Of a stretch of DNA of 64,000 bases, positions 27,725 through 36,246 are shown in pieces (positions within the stretch are counted from its first letter, which is position 1; the number at the start of each line of letters is the position of its first letter). The stretch covers positions 868,001-932,000 of the forward strand of contig CP016269.1 in NCBI GenBank assembly GCA_001880285.1, written 5' to 3'. Origin of the DNA: Flavobacteriaceae bacterium UJ101. GTDB taxonomy: Bacteria > Bacteroidota > Bacteroidia > Flavobacteriales > UJ101. A program made the position numbers and the translations under genes. The notes below the pieces were generated by a model. It was not told the DNA's origin and made no database searches. It saw only the letters and a program-made list of their open reading frames with translations.

Positions 27725-28726
27725 TTAAACCAACAGCCCTCTAGGCTGATGTTTCTTTGCTTCTTCAGCAATCGCTTTTATATGTTCTGGAGTTGTCCCA
27801 CAACATCCTCCAACAATATTGAGCCATCCATTTTCTAAAAAACGTTTCATTTGAGCTACCATCATTTCAGGAGTTTCATCATACTGTCCAAAAGCATTAG
27901 GTAACCCTGCATTAGGATGTACACTGGTATAAAATTTTGATTTATCAGAAATCACTTTTATATAAGGTGTTAATGCATCGGCTCCCAAAGCACAATTTAA
28001 ACCTACTGATAACAAATCAATATGCTCCATGGATATAAGAAATGCCTCAGCTGTTTGACCACTTAAAGTTCTTCCACTAGCGTCGGTAATAGTTCCTGAA
28101 ACCATTAAAGGTACTTTTTTACCTGTTTTGACAAATGCATCTTCTATTCCAAAAAAACAGGCCTTCGCATTTAACGTATCGAAAACGGTTTCTACAAGTA
28201 ACAAATCAACTCCACCCTCTAATAATGCAACTGTTTGTTCTTCATATATTTTTGCTAAATCATGAAAGGAAACTTCACGAAAAGCAGGATCTTCCACATT
28301 AGGAGAAAGTGATGCTGTTTTATTGGTTGGACCTATTGAACCTGCTACATACCTTGGATGATCTTTTGTAGAATATTTTTCAGTGGCCTTTTTTGCTATT
28401 CTTGCTGACTCATAATTCAACTCATAAACCAAATCTACCTGATCATAATCAAGCATTGAAATCGAATTACTATTAAATGTATTGGTTTCAATAATATCTG
28501 CCCCAACTTTTAAATAAGCTTCATGAATTTCTTGAATAATTTCAGGCTGTGTTATAGAAAGTAAGTCATTATTTCCTTTCAAAGAAGTATGAAAATCTTT
28601 AAAACGTTCACCACGATAGTCTTCTTCAGACAAATTATATTGCTGAATCATCGTCCCCATAGCACCATCTAAGATTAAAATTCGTTTTTGTATTTCTTTC
28701 TCAATCACTTTTATCAATATTTTCAT
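27725..28726 (-). CDS. Homocysteine S-methyltransferase half of split MetH
   Basis: A 333-residue homocysteine-binding TIM barrel equivalent to the N-terminal module of MetH. DGAMGTMIQQY opens the barrel; the zinc cysteines are in GLNCALGA and GGCCGTTPEH. The ATG at 28726 is chosen: the frame stays open to a GTG at 28765 but that lies against the riboswitch aptamer, and the region between is probably the expression platform. First gene of the operon with the larger metH part and metF. Confidence 0.94.
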   Translation of the reverse strand: MKILIKVIEKEIQKRILILDGAMGTMIQQYNLSEEDYRGERFKDFHTSLKGNNDLLSITQPEIIQEIHEAYLKVGADIIETNTFNSNSISMLDYDQVDLVYELNYESARIAKKATEKYSTKDHPRYVAGSIGPTNKTASLSPNVEDPAFREVSFHDLAKIYEEQTVALLEGGVDLLLVETVFDTLNAKACFFGIEDAFVKTGKKVPLMVSGTITDASGRTLSGQTAEAFLISMEHIDLLSVGLNCALGADALTPYIKVISDKSKFYTSVHPNAGLPNAFGQYDETPEMMVAQMKRFLENGWLNIVGGCCGTTPEHIKAIAEEAKKHQPRGLLV

Positions 28727-28767
28727 TGTAAATTGTATCAAGAAATGCGAAGTGAAAATGGACACTT

Positions 28768-28867
28768 GTTATCTCTCCTTCCGGTAGAATTTAGCACCTT
28801 CTTTACAAGACTAAAGGGTTGCTAAGGCTCTCATTGGGTCTAATCCCTCTTGCCTTTCTTGATAACC
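28768..28867 (-). ncRNA. SAM-I (S-box) riboswitch upstream of split metH
   Basis: On the minus strand the sequence follows the S-box pattern: GGTTATCAAGAAAGGC, then GAGGGATTAGACCCAATGAG, GCCTTAGCAACC, and AAGGTGCTAAATTC, closing with GATAAC that pairs with GTTATC to form P1 (28861-28866 with 28768-28773). The aptamer spans about 100 nt. A 10-base stretch at 28736-28745 is an exact reverse complement of 28855-28864 in the 5' strand of P1, so it could form the competing helix 9 bases before the ATG. This predicts repression of metH and metF when SAM is plentiful. No -7 box matching the consensus exactly is seen upstream. Confidence 0.93.
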
Positions 28868-29081
28868 TAAGCGGTAAATATATACATTTTATTCTAAAAT
28901 AGTACTATAGAGTTTTAGAAAAAAGAATAAAGAGTGAAGAATTTACAATTATTAAATATTTTTGGTCGATTGGATTCTATAATACAAAAATCAAAGAGTT
29001 TATAATAGCACATTAAATTTTAAACTTATATTAACCTATTCTCCTAATATACCAATTACTCGTTTAGTAACATACTAGTAT

Positions 29082-29279
29082 TTATTCTTCAATAATTTCT
29101 TTAACTCTTCCCACCATACCATTCGTCAAACGTACTTTAATTCCGTGAGGATGTTTAGGAGATTTAGTTAATATACGTTGTACGATCCCACTATTTAGTT
29201 TCCCCGTTCGCTGATCTTCTTTCAATACAATATTAACTTTACAACCTAATGTTAAATTTGCTCTAATTGTTCCATCCAT
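29082..29279 (-). CDS. ywbE: YwbE family protein
   Basis: A 65-residue protein matching the YwbE family: MDGTIRANLTLGCKVNIVLK, then QRTGKLNSGIV, HPHGIKVRL and GRVKEI. It has a small beta-barrel, SH3/KOW-like look; function is unknown. The ATG at 29279 is taken; an in-frame TTG at 29288 adds 3 residues. It starts 12 bases after the obgE stop, so the two are co-transcribed. The 210 bases on its other side, up to the metH riboswitch, hold nothing I can identify. Confidence 0.85.
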   Translation of the reverse strand: MDGTIRANLTLGCKVNIVLKEDQRTGKLNSGIVQRILTKSPKHPHGIKVRLTNGMVGRVKEIIEE

Positions 29280-29290
29280 TTTAATCAATT

Positions 29291-30280
29291 TTAATCATTT
29301 AATTTTTTCCACAATAAATCTTTCAATTCTTGTACACCTTCTTGTGTTATCGAGGAAAAATAATGTGGTGTTAGTTCAGCAGGAAATTGTGCTGTAATCT
29401 CTTCTTTTAATTCATTATCTAACATATCAGCTTTTGAAATAGCTAAAACACGATCTTTATCCAACAACTCTGGATTATATTCTACCAATTCTTTTAAAAG
29501 AATTTCATATTCTTTTACATGGTCTTCAGAGTCAGCCGGAATTAAAAATAATAATGTAGAATTCCGTTCAATATGACGTAAGAAACGATGTCCTAATCCT
29601 TTTCCTTCTGCTGCACCTTCTATAATTCCAGGAATATCAGCCATAACAAAAGATTGAAAATCTCGATACTCAACAATTCCCAAATTAGGTGTTAAAGTTG
29701 TAAAGGCATAATTAGCAATCTTAGGTTTTGCTGCACTCACCACTGAAAGTAAAGTGGACTTCCCTGCATTTGGAAAACCTACTAGACCTACATCTGCCAG
29801 TACTTTTAATTCTAAAACATACCATCCTTCTTGGCCTTCTATACCAGGTTGAGCATATCGAGGAGTTTGATTGGTTGGAGATTTAAAATGCCAATTCCCT
29901 CTTCCTCCAATACCACCTTCTAATAAAATTTTTTGCTCTCCATCTTCTGTCACTTCAAATAAAAAGTCTCCATTTTCATCTTTGGCTACTGTTCCAATTG
30001 GAACTTTTAAAATCACATCACTTCCATCAGCTCCTGTTGATCTACTTTTTCCACCTGACTTACCATGTGTAGCTCTTACATGTCGATTGTATTTTAAATG
30101 AATCAATGTCCATGTATTTCGATCTCCTTGAAGAATTATATGGCCTCCACGACCTCCATCACCACCGTCTGGTCCTCCTTTATCAATAAATTTTTCACGG
30201 TGTAAACTTACCGAACCGGCTCCTCCGTTTCCACTTTTACAATGTATTTTTACGTAATCGACAAAATTATTATCTGACAC
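29291..30280 (-). CDS. obgE: Obg family GTPase
   Basis: A 329-residue ribosome-associated GTPase. The glycine-rich OBG domain ([20 protein letters not shown] region) occupies about 1-155; the G domain has G1 [12 protein letters not shown]3 [10 protein letters not shown] and G4 SKAD motifs. It lacks the extra C-terminal domain of longer Obg proteins, normal for this lineage. It follows its own -7 box at 30323-30330. Confidence 0.97.
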   Translation of the reverse strand: MSDNNFVDYVKIHCKSGNGGAGSVSLHREKFIDKGGPDGGDGGRGGHIILQGDRNTWTLIHLKYNRHVRATHGKSGGKSRSTGADGSDVILKVPIGTVAKDENGDFLFEVTEDGEQKILLEGGIGGRGNWHFKSPTNQTPRYAQPGIEGQEGWYVLELKVLADVGLVGFPNAGKSTLLSVVSAAKPKIANYAFTTLTPNLGIVEYRDFQSFVMADIPGIIEGAAEGKGLGHRFLRHIERNSTLLFLIPADSEDHVKEYEILLKELVEYNPELLDKDRVLAISKADMLDNELKEEITAQFPAELTPHYFSSITQEGVQELKDLLWKKLND

Positions 30281-30322
30281 CTCTTTTTAATTAGAAATTA
30301 GTAATGATGAATTATATTATTG

Positions 30323-30330
30323 CAAAACTA
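30323..30330 (-). promoter_or_regulatory. -7 box of obgE-ywbE (TAGTTTTG)
   Basis: The minus strand reads TAGTTTTG 42 bases before the obgE ATG and just after the adk terminator. Confidence 0.5.
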
Positions 30331-30334
30331 CAAT

Positions 30335-30368
30335 AAAAAATAGGAAACCATTATGTTTCCTATTTTTT
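30335..30368 (-). terminator. Terminator of hpt-adk
   Basis: A perfect 14-bp stem (30335-30348 with 30355-30368, core TAGGAAAC/GTTTCCTA) with A/T runs at both ends; lies between the adk stop and the obgE promoter. Confidence 0.85.
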
Positions 30369-30396
30369 AAATTATATAAAGTAATGTAAACCTTTA

Positions 30397-30978
30397 TTAT
30401 GCAATTGTAACTACTGCTTTTTCTAGTCTCGTTGCAATTTCTTCAATAGTTCCTAAACCATTGATAACGGTTAATTTTTCTTGTTTTTGATAAAAATCTT
30501 TTAAAATAGCCGTATTTGCATAATATACAGATATTCTTTCACGAATGGTCTCTTCATTTTGATCATCTACCCTTCCAGAAGTTTTTCCTCTTTCCAAAAT
30601 ACGTTGAATCAACACCTCATCTTCAACTTCTAATGCTAATGCTATAGAAACTGGAATGTTTTGTTCATTTAAAAATGTATCTAAAACTTCTGCTTGGTGT
30701 GTATTACGAGGATATCCATCAAAAATAAATCCTTTTGCACCTATTTTAACATTTTCTAAAACAGCATCTTTTAGCATATCAACAGTTACTTGATCAGGAA
30801 CTAATTGTCCTTTATCCATATACGATTTGGCTAATTTTCCTAATTCCGTACCTTCTCCGATATTTTTTCGAAATAAGTCTCCTGTTGATAGATGAACCAA
30901 TTGAAATTTGTCGATTAAAAACTTAGCTTGTGTTCCTTTTCCAGCTCCTGGAGGGCCGAACAATACAATGTTTAACAT
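30397..30978 (-). CDS. adk: Adenylate kinase
   Basis: A 193-residue enzyme interconverting ATP plus AMP and two ADP. P-loop GPPGAGKGTQAKF, STGDLFR (AMP site), DGYPRNTHQAE and the short LID RGKTSGRVDDQNEETI mark it as the non-zinc short-LID type. It starts 6 bases after the hpt stop, forming a two-gene purine salvage operon closed by a terminator. Confidence 0.97.
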   Translation of the reverse strand: MLNIVLFGPPGAGKGTQAKFLIDKFQLVHLSTGDLFRKNIGEGTELGKLAKSYMDKGQLVPDQVTVDMLKDAVLENVKIGAKGFIFDGYPRNTHQAEVLDTFLNEQNIPVSIALALEVEDEVLIQRILERGKTSGRVDDQNEETIRERISVYYANTAILKDFYQKQEKLTVINGLGTIEEIATRLEKAVVTIA

Positions 30979-30984
30979 GTTTGT

Positions 30985-31521
30985 TTATTGTTTTAATTGA
31001 TAGATATCGGGTAAATTTCGTCCTAAACCATCGTAGTCTAAACCATAGCCTACAACAAATTTATTAGGAATTTCCATACCTACTTTATGTATTTTTAGAT
31101 CTTTTTTATAAACGTCAGGCTTTAAAAAAAGAGAAACAATGGTGCAACTGGAAATATCTTGCTGACTCACCATTTCATATAATTTTTTTAAAGTGTTTCC
31201 TGTATCTACGATATCTTCTACTAGAATAATATCTTTTCCTGAAAAATCTTCTTGAAAATCGATCATGGTTTTTACTTCTCCTGTCGATTCCGTTCCTTCA
31301 TATGAAGCTAAGCGAATAAAAGACATTTCACATTCTCCGTCAAAGTTTTTCAACAAATCACCCATCATGAGAACTACTCCATTTAAAACACCTATAAAAA
31401 CAGGTTGTTTACCTTTAAATTCTTCTGAGAGTTCTTGTCCTATTTTTCTAATTGTTGCTTGAATTTCATTCCTTGAGATATAAGGAACAAATGTTTTATC
31501 GTGAATTTGTATTTCTTTCAT
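30985..31521 (-). CDS. hpt: Hypoxanthine phosphoribosyltransferase
   Basis: A 178-residue purine salvage enzyme. The PRPP loop is ILVEDIVDTGNTL, preceded by GVLNGVVLMMGDL; the flexible loop region is SFIRLASYEGTESTG. The ATG at 31521 (MKEIQIHDK) is used; the longer frame begins with a TTG at 31533. A -7 box lies 16 bases upstream, and adk follows after 6 bases. In some Bacteroidota these two activities sit on one polypeptide; here they are separate genes. Confidence 0.95.
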   Translation of the reverse strand: MKEIQIHDKTFVPYISRNEIQATIRKIGQELSEEFKGKQPVFIGVLNGVVLMMGDLLKNFDGECEMSFIRLASYEGTESTGEVKTMIDFQEDFSGKDIILVEDIVDTGNTLKKLYEMVSQQDISSCTIVSLFLKPDVYKKDLKIHKVGMEIPNKFVVGYGLDYDGLGRNLPDIYQLKQ

Positions 31522-31537
31522 GTTGGTTTCCAAAACT

Positions 31538-31545
31538 CAAAAATA
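31538..31545 (-). promoter_or_regulatory. -7 box of hpt-adk (TATTTTTG)
   Basis: The minus strand reads TATTTTTG 16 bases before the hpt ATG. Confidence 0.55.
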
Positions 31546-31591
31546 CGGGTTTTATTGAAAGGATCAAATTTTTATACTCTCAATTATTGTA

Positions 31592-31879
31592 TCAAGTTGG
31601 CCGATAAGTTAATTTACATGTTTTACATACATATCCTTCACCTTCTTGTTTTAATTCTATATTAAGTAAACTTTTCTCTGCATATTGTTCAACCCATCCT
31701 TTTTTAGGATTATGAGAATTAATATCTACATCATAATTTCTTACTGCTTCATAGAACTTTCCTCCATATTCTTGCTTCCCCCAACAATTTGGACAAAATC
31801 CTTCTGGGGCCTCATTCTCTTTCGTTTCTCCTTTTTCTTTTTTTCTTAAAAATGCCAACAGGCGGTCTGCAATTCTCAT
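31592..31879 (-). CDS. Small zinc-ribbon-like protein, unknown function
   Basis: A 95-residue soluble protein. Two cysteine pairs, FCPNCWGKQEY (about residue 28) and VCKTCKLTY near the C-terminus, suggest a split zinc ribbon. A basic N-terminus (MRIADRLLAFLRKKEKG) precedes it. Similar short proteins occur in other flavobacteria, to my memory without assigned function. It stands between hemN and hpt with no overlap to either. Confidence 0.65.
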   Translation of the reverse strand: MRIADRLLAFLRKKEKGETKENEAPEGFCPNCWGKQEYGGKFYEAVRNYDVDINSHNPKKGWVEQYAEKSLLNIELKQEGEGYVCKTCKLTYRPT

Positions 31880-31928
31880 TTTCTTTATGGTTTTATTTTC
31901 TAATATAACATATTTTTATGTTATAAAG

Positions 31929-33290
31929 CTATATGGTCATAGAAAATATTCTACTTTCAGGTTTATTTCGGATCATTCTTAAATCTAGTGCCATGCAAAT
32001 ATTTCGTACAAAAGAACGTCCCTCTTCTTTTACGATCATTTTATTTTCATAAATTTCCAATAATCCATCATTTTTTAATTCTTCCATACGTTGTAAAGAA
32101 TCTTGTAACTCTGGAAATTGTAAAGTGTGATCTTCCCAAGATGTTTCTAATGTACACATCAAATTCAATATATGCCTTCGAATGATTAAGTCTTCTTGGT
32201 TCAATAAATGACCTCGGTAAACGGGCAATTCATTGTTATCAATCTTTTCGTTATATTCTTCTACTGTTTTAACATTTTGAGCAAAGCTATACCAACTATC
32301 ACTAATAGAAGAAACACCTAGACCTATCATTAACTGTGTTTTAGAAGAGGAGTATCCCATAAAATTACGGTGAATTGTTTTATTCATTAAAGATTGATAC
32401 AAAGTATCATCTTCTTTGGCAAAATGATCCATTCCTATTTCATGGTATCCAAAATCCTCCAACATCTGTTTTCCTATATCATATAATTGACGTTTTTCAT
32501 CACCATTAGGTAAATCATTTTCATCAAAACCTCTTTGTCCTACTCCTTTTATCCAAGGAACATGAGCATAACTATAAAAAGCGATACGATCAGGGTTTAA
32601 TTGTTGTATTTTGGTAATAGAATCTTGAATACTTTTTACTTTTTGAAAAGGTAATCCAAAAACTAAATCATGTGAAATAGAGGTATACCCAATTTCACGA
32701 GACCATTCGGTTACTTTTTTCACATTTTCAAAAGGCTGAATTCGGTTAATAGCTTTTTGAACTTTTAAATCAAAATCTTGAACCCCAAAACTCACACGAC
32801 GAAATCCTAAATTATAAAACATCTGTAAATGTTCCTTTGTAGTATTATTTGGATGTCCTTCAAAACTATATTCAGGGTTTTCTGCCACAACACTAGTTCC
32901 TAATATAAACTCTAATAATCGTTGTAAATTTTCAGGGCTAAAAAATGAAGGTGTTCCTCCTCCCAAGTGTAATTCTTTAATTACAGGCTTTTCTGGCAAA
33001 AGATCTAAATACATTTGCCATTCTTTCATCATTCTTTCAATATAAGGTTCTTCAACTGAATGTTGTTTAGTTATACGCTTATTACAGGCACAAAATGTAC
33101 ACAAACTTTCACAATATGGCATGTGAAGATACAACGATATTCCTTCTGACTGATTGGATTCAGTAAAAGATTGTTGCATCGTTTCAATCCATCCTTCTAC
33201 AGTAAAGTTTTCTTCATCCCAATAAGGAACAGTTGGATAACTAGTATAACGTGGCCCTGGTATATTATATTTTTTGATTAAATCGCTCAT
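31929..33290 (-). CDS. hemN: Oxygen-independent coproporphyrinogen III oxidase
   Basis: A 453-residue radical SAM enzyme of anaerobic haem synthesis, decarboxylating coproporphyrinogen III to protoporphyrinogen IX. The cluster motif is C-ESL-C-TF-C (CxxxCxxC) in MPYCESLCTFCACNK, with HLGGGTPSFFSPENL and GVQDFDLKVQKAINR following. The N-terminal YNIPGPRYTSYPT is typical of true HemN rather than HemW. The ATG at 33290 is chosen because the -7 box at 33317-33324 lies inside the longer open frame (to 33353). Confidence 0.96.
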   Translation of the reverse strand: MSDLIKKYNIPGPRYTSYPTVPYWDEENFTVEGWIETMQQSFTESNQSEGISLYLHMPYCESLCTFCACNKRITKQHSVEEPYIERMMKEWQMYLDLLPEKPVIKELHLGGGTPSFFSPENLQRLLEFILGTSVVAENPEYSFEGHPNNTTKEHLQMFYNLGFRRVSFGVQDFDLKVQKAINRIQPFENVKKVTEWSREIGYTSISHDLVFGLPFQKVKSIQDSITKIQQLNPDRIAFYSYAHVPWIKGVGQRGFDENDLPNGDEKRQLYDIGKQMLEDFGYHEIGMDHFAKEDDTLYQSLMNKTIHRNFMGYSSSKTQLMIGLGVSSISDSWYSFAQNVKTVEEYNEKIDNNELPVYRGHLLNQEDLIIRRHILNLMCTLETSWEDHTLQFPELQDSLQRMEELKNDGLLEIYENKMIVKEEGRSFVRNICMALDLRMIRNKPESRIFSMTI

Positions 33291-33316
33291 TGAGTTTTTA
33301 CTTCTTCGTAATTGAA

Positions 33317-33324
33317 CAAAGTTA
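33317..33324 (-). promoter_or_regulatory. -7 box of hemN (TAACTTTG)
   Basis: The minus strand reads TAACTTTG 26 bases before the hemN ATG at 33290. Confidence 0.6.
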
Positions 33325-33341
33325 TGAATATAAAAGGCAAT

Positions 33342-33373
33342 AAAAAACCCCAAGTAATTGATTTTACTTGAGG
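33342..33373 (-). terminator. Terminator of the outer-membrane barrel gene
   Basis: On the minus strand a 10-bp stem with one mismatch (33364-33373 with 33348-33357, CCTCAAGTAA/TTACTTGGGG) ends in a T-run, 25 bases after the stop at 33398. Confidence 0.8.
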
Positions 33374-33397
33374 CTCTATAATTTAAAATGATTATTC

Positions 33398-33985
33398 TTA
33401 ATTCAATAGGAATACTAATCCAGCATTCAGTGCACTACGTCCGTTACGAACTGTTTCTGAACTTTCTTCAAAAATATTCACTAAACCAGATTGCCCTTCA
33501 TATTCTACAAATAAATTTACATTATCTGCAATTGGGAATCTATGTCCAATCCCAAAAGCCAAACCAAAATCGGTACTTTTGAAACTATCTTTAAGATCTA
33601 TTCCAAACTCAGTATCCTCCGCACTAGCTAACACACCTATATATCCACCAAAATTAAAATACCATCTTCTTGTCCCTCCAAAATGATAATTAGCTGTTAT
33701 AGGAACTGTAATGTAATTTACTTTAAAATCTGTAATATCCTCCGACCAACCTTTACGATCGTATATTACTTTGGGTTTAATACTCCATCGATCATTAATA
33801 TAGAAGTCAGCAAAAGCCCCTACATTAAAACTTACCTTAGAATCAGCACTTCTATCTGAACTTGCTGCATTCGAAATATTCAGTCCAATTTGACCTCCTA
33901 ATTCAATATTTCCTTTGTCTTGTGCGTTTGTGGATAGACATATCCCAAGAATAAGCGCTAGGCTTAAAAGTGTTTTCTTTTTCAT
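33398..33985 (-). CDS. Outer-membrane beta-barrel protein (OmpA/PorT-like)
   Basis: A 195-residue protein with signal peptide (cleavage after TNAQ, residue 22) and eight or so amphipathic strands: IELGGQIGLNIS, FNVGAFADFYI, WYFNFGGYIGVLAS, FGLAFGIGHRF, ending ALNAGLVFLLN. This is the porin-family 'outer membrane beta-barrel' fold common in Bacteroidota; the specific role is unknown. It has its own -7 box and terminator, so it is monocistronic. Confidence 0.82.
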   Translation of the reverse strand: MKKKTLLSLALILGICLSTNAQDKGNIELGGQIGLNISNAASSDRSADSKVSFNVGAFADFYINDRWSIKPKVIYDRKGWSEDITDFKVNYITVPITANYHFGGTRRWYFNFGGYIGVLASAEDTEFGIDLKDSFKSTDFGLAFGIGHRFPIADNVNLFVEYEGQSGLVNIFEESSETVRNGRSALNAGLVFLLN

Positions 33986-34014
33986 AGTTTAATATGATTG
34001 GTTAATAATTTGAA

Positions 34015-34022
34015 CAAATATA
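34015..34022 (-). promoter_or_regulatory. -7 box of the outer-membrane barrel gene (TATATTTG)
   Basis: The minus strand reads TATATTTG 29 bases before the ATG at 33985. Confidence 0.6.
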
Positions 34023-34068
34023 TTTAAACTATTCTTTAAAAACAACTTTTTTACTTATACTTCATCCT

Positions 34069-34878
34069 TTAAATAATCACCTCTCTAATTCGAACTAATT
34101 TTTGAATTAGATCTTCTAATAAATCTAATTTTAACATATTAGCTCCATCACTTTTTGCTTTTGAAGGATCAGGGTGTGTTTCAATAAATAATCCATCTGC
34201 ACCGACTGCTACCCCTGCTTTCGCAACTGTTTCAATTAACTCAGGTCTACCACCCGTTACACCCGAAGTTTGATTAGGTTGTTGCAATGAATGTGTAATA
34301 TCTAAAATAACAGGTGCATATTGTTGCATGGTTGGAATTCCTCTGTAATCAATTACCATATCTTGATAACCAAAAGTAGTTCCTCTTTCAATAATGGCTG
34401 TTTTATTATTACCAGAATCTTTTACTTTATTTACGGCAAATTGCATTGCTTCTGGGGAAAGAAATTGACCTTTTTTCAACGTTACTACTTTTCCCGTTTT
34501 GGCTGCCGCCACAACTAAATCTGTTTGACGCACTAAAAAAGCAGGAATTTGTAAAACATCTACATATTCAGCTGCCATTTCAGCATTTTGTTCTGTATGA
34601 ATATCCGTTGTTGTAGGAATATCAAATTCTTTTCCTACTTTTTCTAAAATTTTTAGTGCTTTTTCATCTCCAATTCCAGTAAAACTATCAATTCGTGAAC
34701 GATTGGCTTTCTTAAACGAACCTTTAAAAATATATGGAATATTATAACGATCCGTAATAGAAACTACTTTTTCAGCAATTTGCATTGCCATTTCTTCTCC
34801 TTCTATAGCACAAGGTCCTGCTATTAAAAAAAAGTTTTTAGAATCTTTATGTTTTATATTTTTTAAATATTGTATCAT
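34069..34878 (-). CDS. kdsA: Kdo-8-phosphate synthase (2-dehydro-3-deoxyphosphooctonate aldolase)
   Basis: A 269-residue TIM barrel condensing phosphoenolpyruvate with arabinose-5-phosphate to Kdo-8-phosphate. Motifs: LIAGPCAIEGEEMA, FKGSFKKANRSRI, TTTDIHTEQ, IIERGTTFGYQD, DITHSLQQPNQTSG and FIETHPDPSKAKSD. The Cys in GPCAIE stands where metal-dependent KdsA enzymes carry their metal-binding Cys and where E. coli KdsA has Asn, so this should be the metal-dependent class. It supplies the Kdo that the kdnA/kdnB genes at 16.6-20.1 kb would modify. Confidence 0.96.
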   Translation of the reverse strand: MIQYLKNIKHKDSKNFFLIAGPCAIEGEEMAMQIAEKVVSITDRYNIPYIFKGSFKKANRSRIDSFTGIGDEKALKILEKVGKEFDIPTTTDIHTEQNAEMAAEYVDVLQIPAFLVRQTDLVVAAAKTGKVVTLKKGQFLSPEAMQFAVNKVKDSGNNKTAIIERGTTFGYQDMVIDYRGIPTMQQYAPVILDITHSLQQPNQTSGVTGGRPELIETVAKAGVAVGADGLFIETHPDPSKAKSDGANMLKLDLLEDLIQKLVRIREVII

Positions 34879-34898
34879 ATCGTACTTTAATTTTAATA

Positions 34899-34906
34899 CA
34901 AAGATA
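34899..34906 (-). promoter_or_regulatory. -7 box of kdsA (TATCTTTG)
   Basis: The minus strand reads TATCTTTG 20 bases before the kdsA ATG; the same octamer precedes kdnA. Confidence 0.55.
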
Positions 34907-35114
34907 TAAAATCATCATCAGAATCTAGAAACTAAGAATATTATTGCCTAACCTTAAAAATACACTATAATAATAAAAATGAAATTATTATCTCAAATGT
35001 TAATAAAAAAGTCCTATTCAAAACTTTTATTAAACAATGGAGTTAATCTAAATGAAGCACTATTGATTAAATTTAAACTTTATTATATATCAAATTTAAA
35101 ACAATAAATTTCGT

Positions 35115-36188
35115 ATGAAAAGCATTACTAAAACGCTTCTTTTTTCTATTTTCATCCTTTTCCTAATGATAAATACTACTTTTATTTATTCTCAAGTAGG
35201 AATAGGCACAGATTCCCCAAAAGGAATACTCGATTTAAAATCTTCTAATATGGGATTAGTGTTACCTAGAGTTGCAAATATTGATCACGTTAAAAGACCT
35301 GATGGTACTTCACCTGAAAAAGGAACATTAATTTATGATTCTATAAACAATCAAATTATGCTATTTGATGGTTCAAATTGGAGTTCTTTAAAAAAAAGTA
35401 CTACTCCAGTATCTAAATATTCTTCTACTAGAAAAATAAATAATGTGGAAGAGTCTTGCTCTGGATTTGACATCATCCTTCTAATGGGACAATCCAATAC
35501 ACATTATGGTGCTTATAAGGATAAAACTATCGACACCGTTCATTCTAAAGTTTATCAATTAAAAAGATATGATAACTTTAATTACTCTATTCAACCTATT
35601 ACTACTTACTTAGATAATTGGACACGAGATCAAAATAAAATCAGTTTTTCTACGACTTTTGCTAATCTATATACCAACAAATATTTAAAATCAAATAGGC
35701 GTACTTTGATCATTCCTTGTGGCTGGGCGGGGACTTCCATCAACGGTTATTGGAGAAAGGGAGATCGTCTTTACGAAGACGCAATCAAAAGAGTTAATTA
35801 TGTTTTAGACATTTTTCCAGGAAGTATTTTAGTCGCTACCTTATGGCATCAAGGAGAAGCAGATGTCGGAAACAGGAATTATCAAACACAATTGGATACT
35901 ATGATTCAAAATTTTCGAAATGATTTAAATATTGACTATGCTTCAACTGTACCTTTTATTCTTGGAGGGATGGTTCCTTTTTGGGTAGATCAACAACCTC
36001 TAAGGCAACAACAAAATAACATTATAAAAGACACCCCTAATAGAGTTCCAAATACTGGTTATGCCGATCCCAGATCACCTTGTGTTATACAAAAAACCAA
36101 TAACTACGTTGATGATATCCATTTTGATGCAAAAGGTCAAAGAGAAATGGGAAGACGATATTTTAATATATTTGAGACTATGCAATAA
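35115..36188 (+). CDS. Secreted SASA-type carbohydrate esterase with N-terminal QVGIGT module
   Basis: A 357-residue protein. A signal peptide (to about residue 26) is followed by QVGIGTDSPKGILDLKS and GLVLPRVANIDHV, a short module common at the N-terminus of Bacteroidota surface proteins. Residues about 115-357 are a sialate O-acetylesterase/DUF303-like SGNH hydrolase: ILLMGQSNTHYG has the nucleophile Ser, ATLWHQGEADVG the HQGE block, and DDIHFDAKGQREMGRR the Asp-His pair. It probably removes acetyl groups from glycans at the cell surface. No T9SS tail is present. The upstream gap (34907-35114) holds no exact -7 box. Confidence 0.8.
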   Translation: MKSITKTLLFSIFILFLMINTTFIYSQVGIGTDSPKGILDLKSSNMGLVLPRVANIDHVKRPDGTSPEKGTLIYDSINNQIMLFDGSNWSSLKKSTTPVSKYSSTRKINNVEESCSGFDIILLMGQSNTHYGAYKDKTIDTVHSKVYQLKRYDNFNYSIQPITTYLDNWTRDQNKISFSTTFANLYTNKYLKSNRRTLIIPCGWAGTSINGYWRKGDRLYEDAIKRVNYVLDIFPGSILVATLWHQGEADVGNRNYQTQLDTMIQNFRNDLNIDYASTVPFILGGMVPFWVDQQPLRQQQNNIIKDTPNRVPNTGYADPRSPCVIQKTNNYVDDIHFDAKGQREMGRRYFNIFETMQ

Positions 36189-36216
36189 AGAGATTTTTAC
36201 TACTCAAAAAAGAATG

Positions 36217-36224
36217 TATATTTG
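36217..36224 (+). promoter_or_regulatory. -7 box of small membrane protein gene (TATATTTG)
   Basis: An exact TAnnTTTG match 22 bases before the ATG at 36247; it supports the short start of that gene over longer open frames. Confidence 0.55.
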
Positions 36225-36246
36225 TCCAAAACAAAATGTAGTTATT

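Noticed and set aside
28727-28765. GTG at 28765 as start of the homocysteine methyltransferase gene
   Set aside because: The added residues would be encoded by the end of the riboswitch leader; the ATG at 28726 gives the normal family N-terminus.
36061-36246. Upstream extension of the small membrane protein (133-codon frame)
   Set aside because: It overlaps the end of the esterase gene in another frame; a -7 box at 36217 points to the ATG at 36247.
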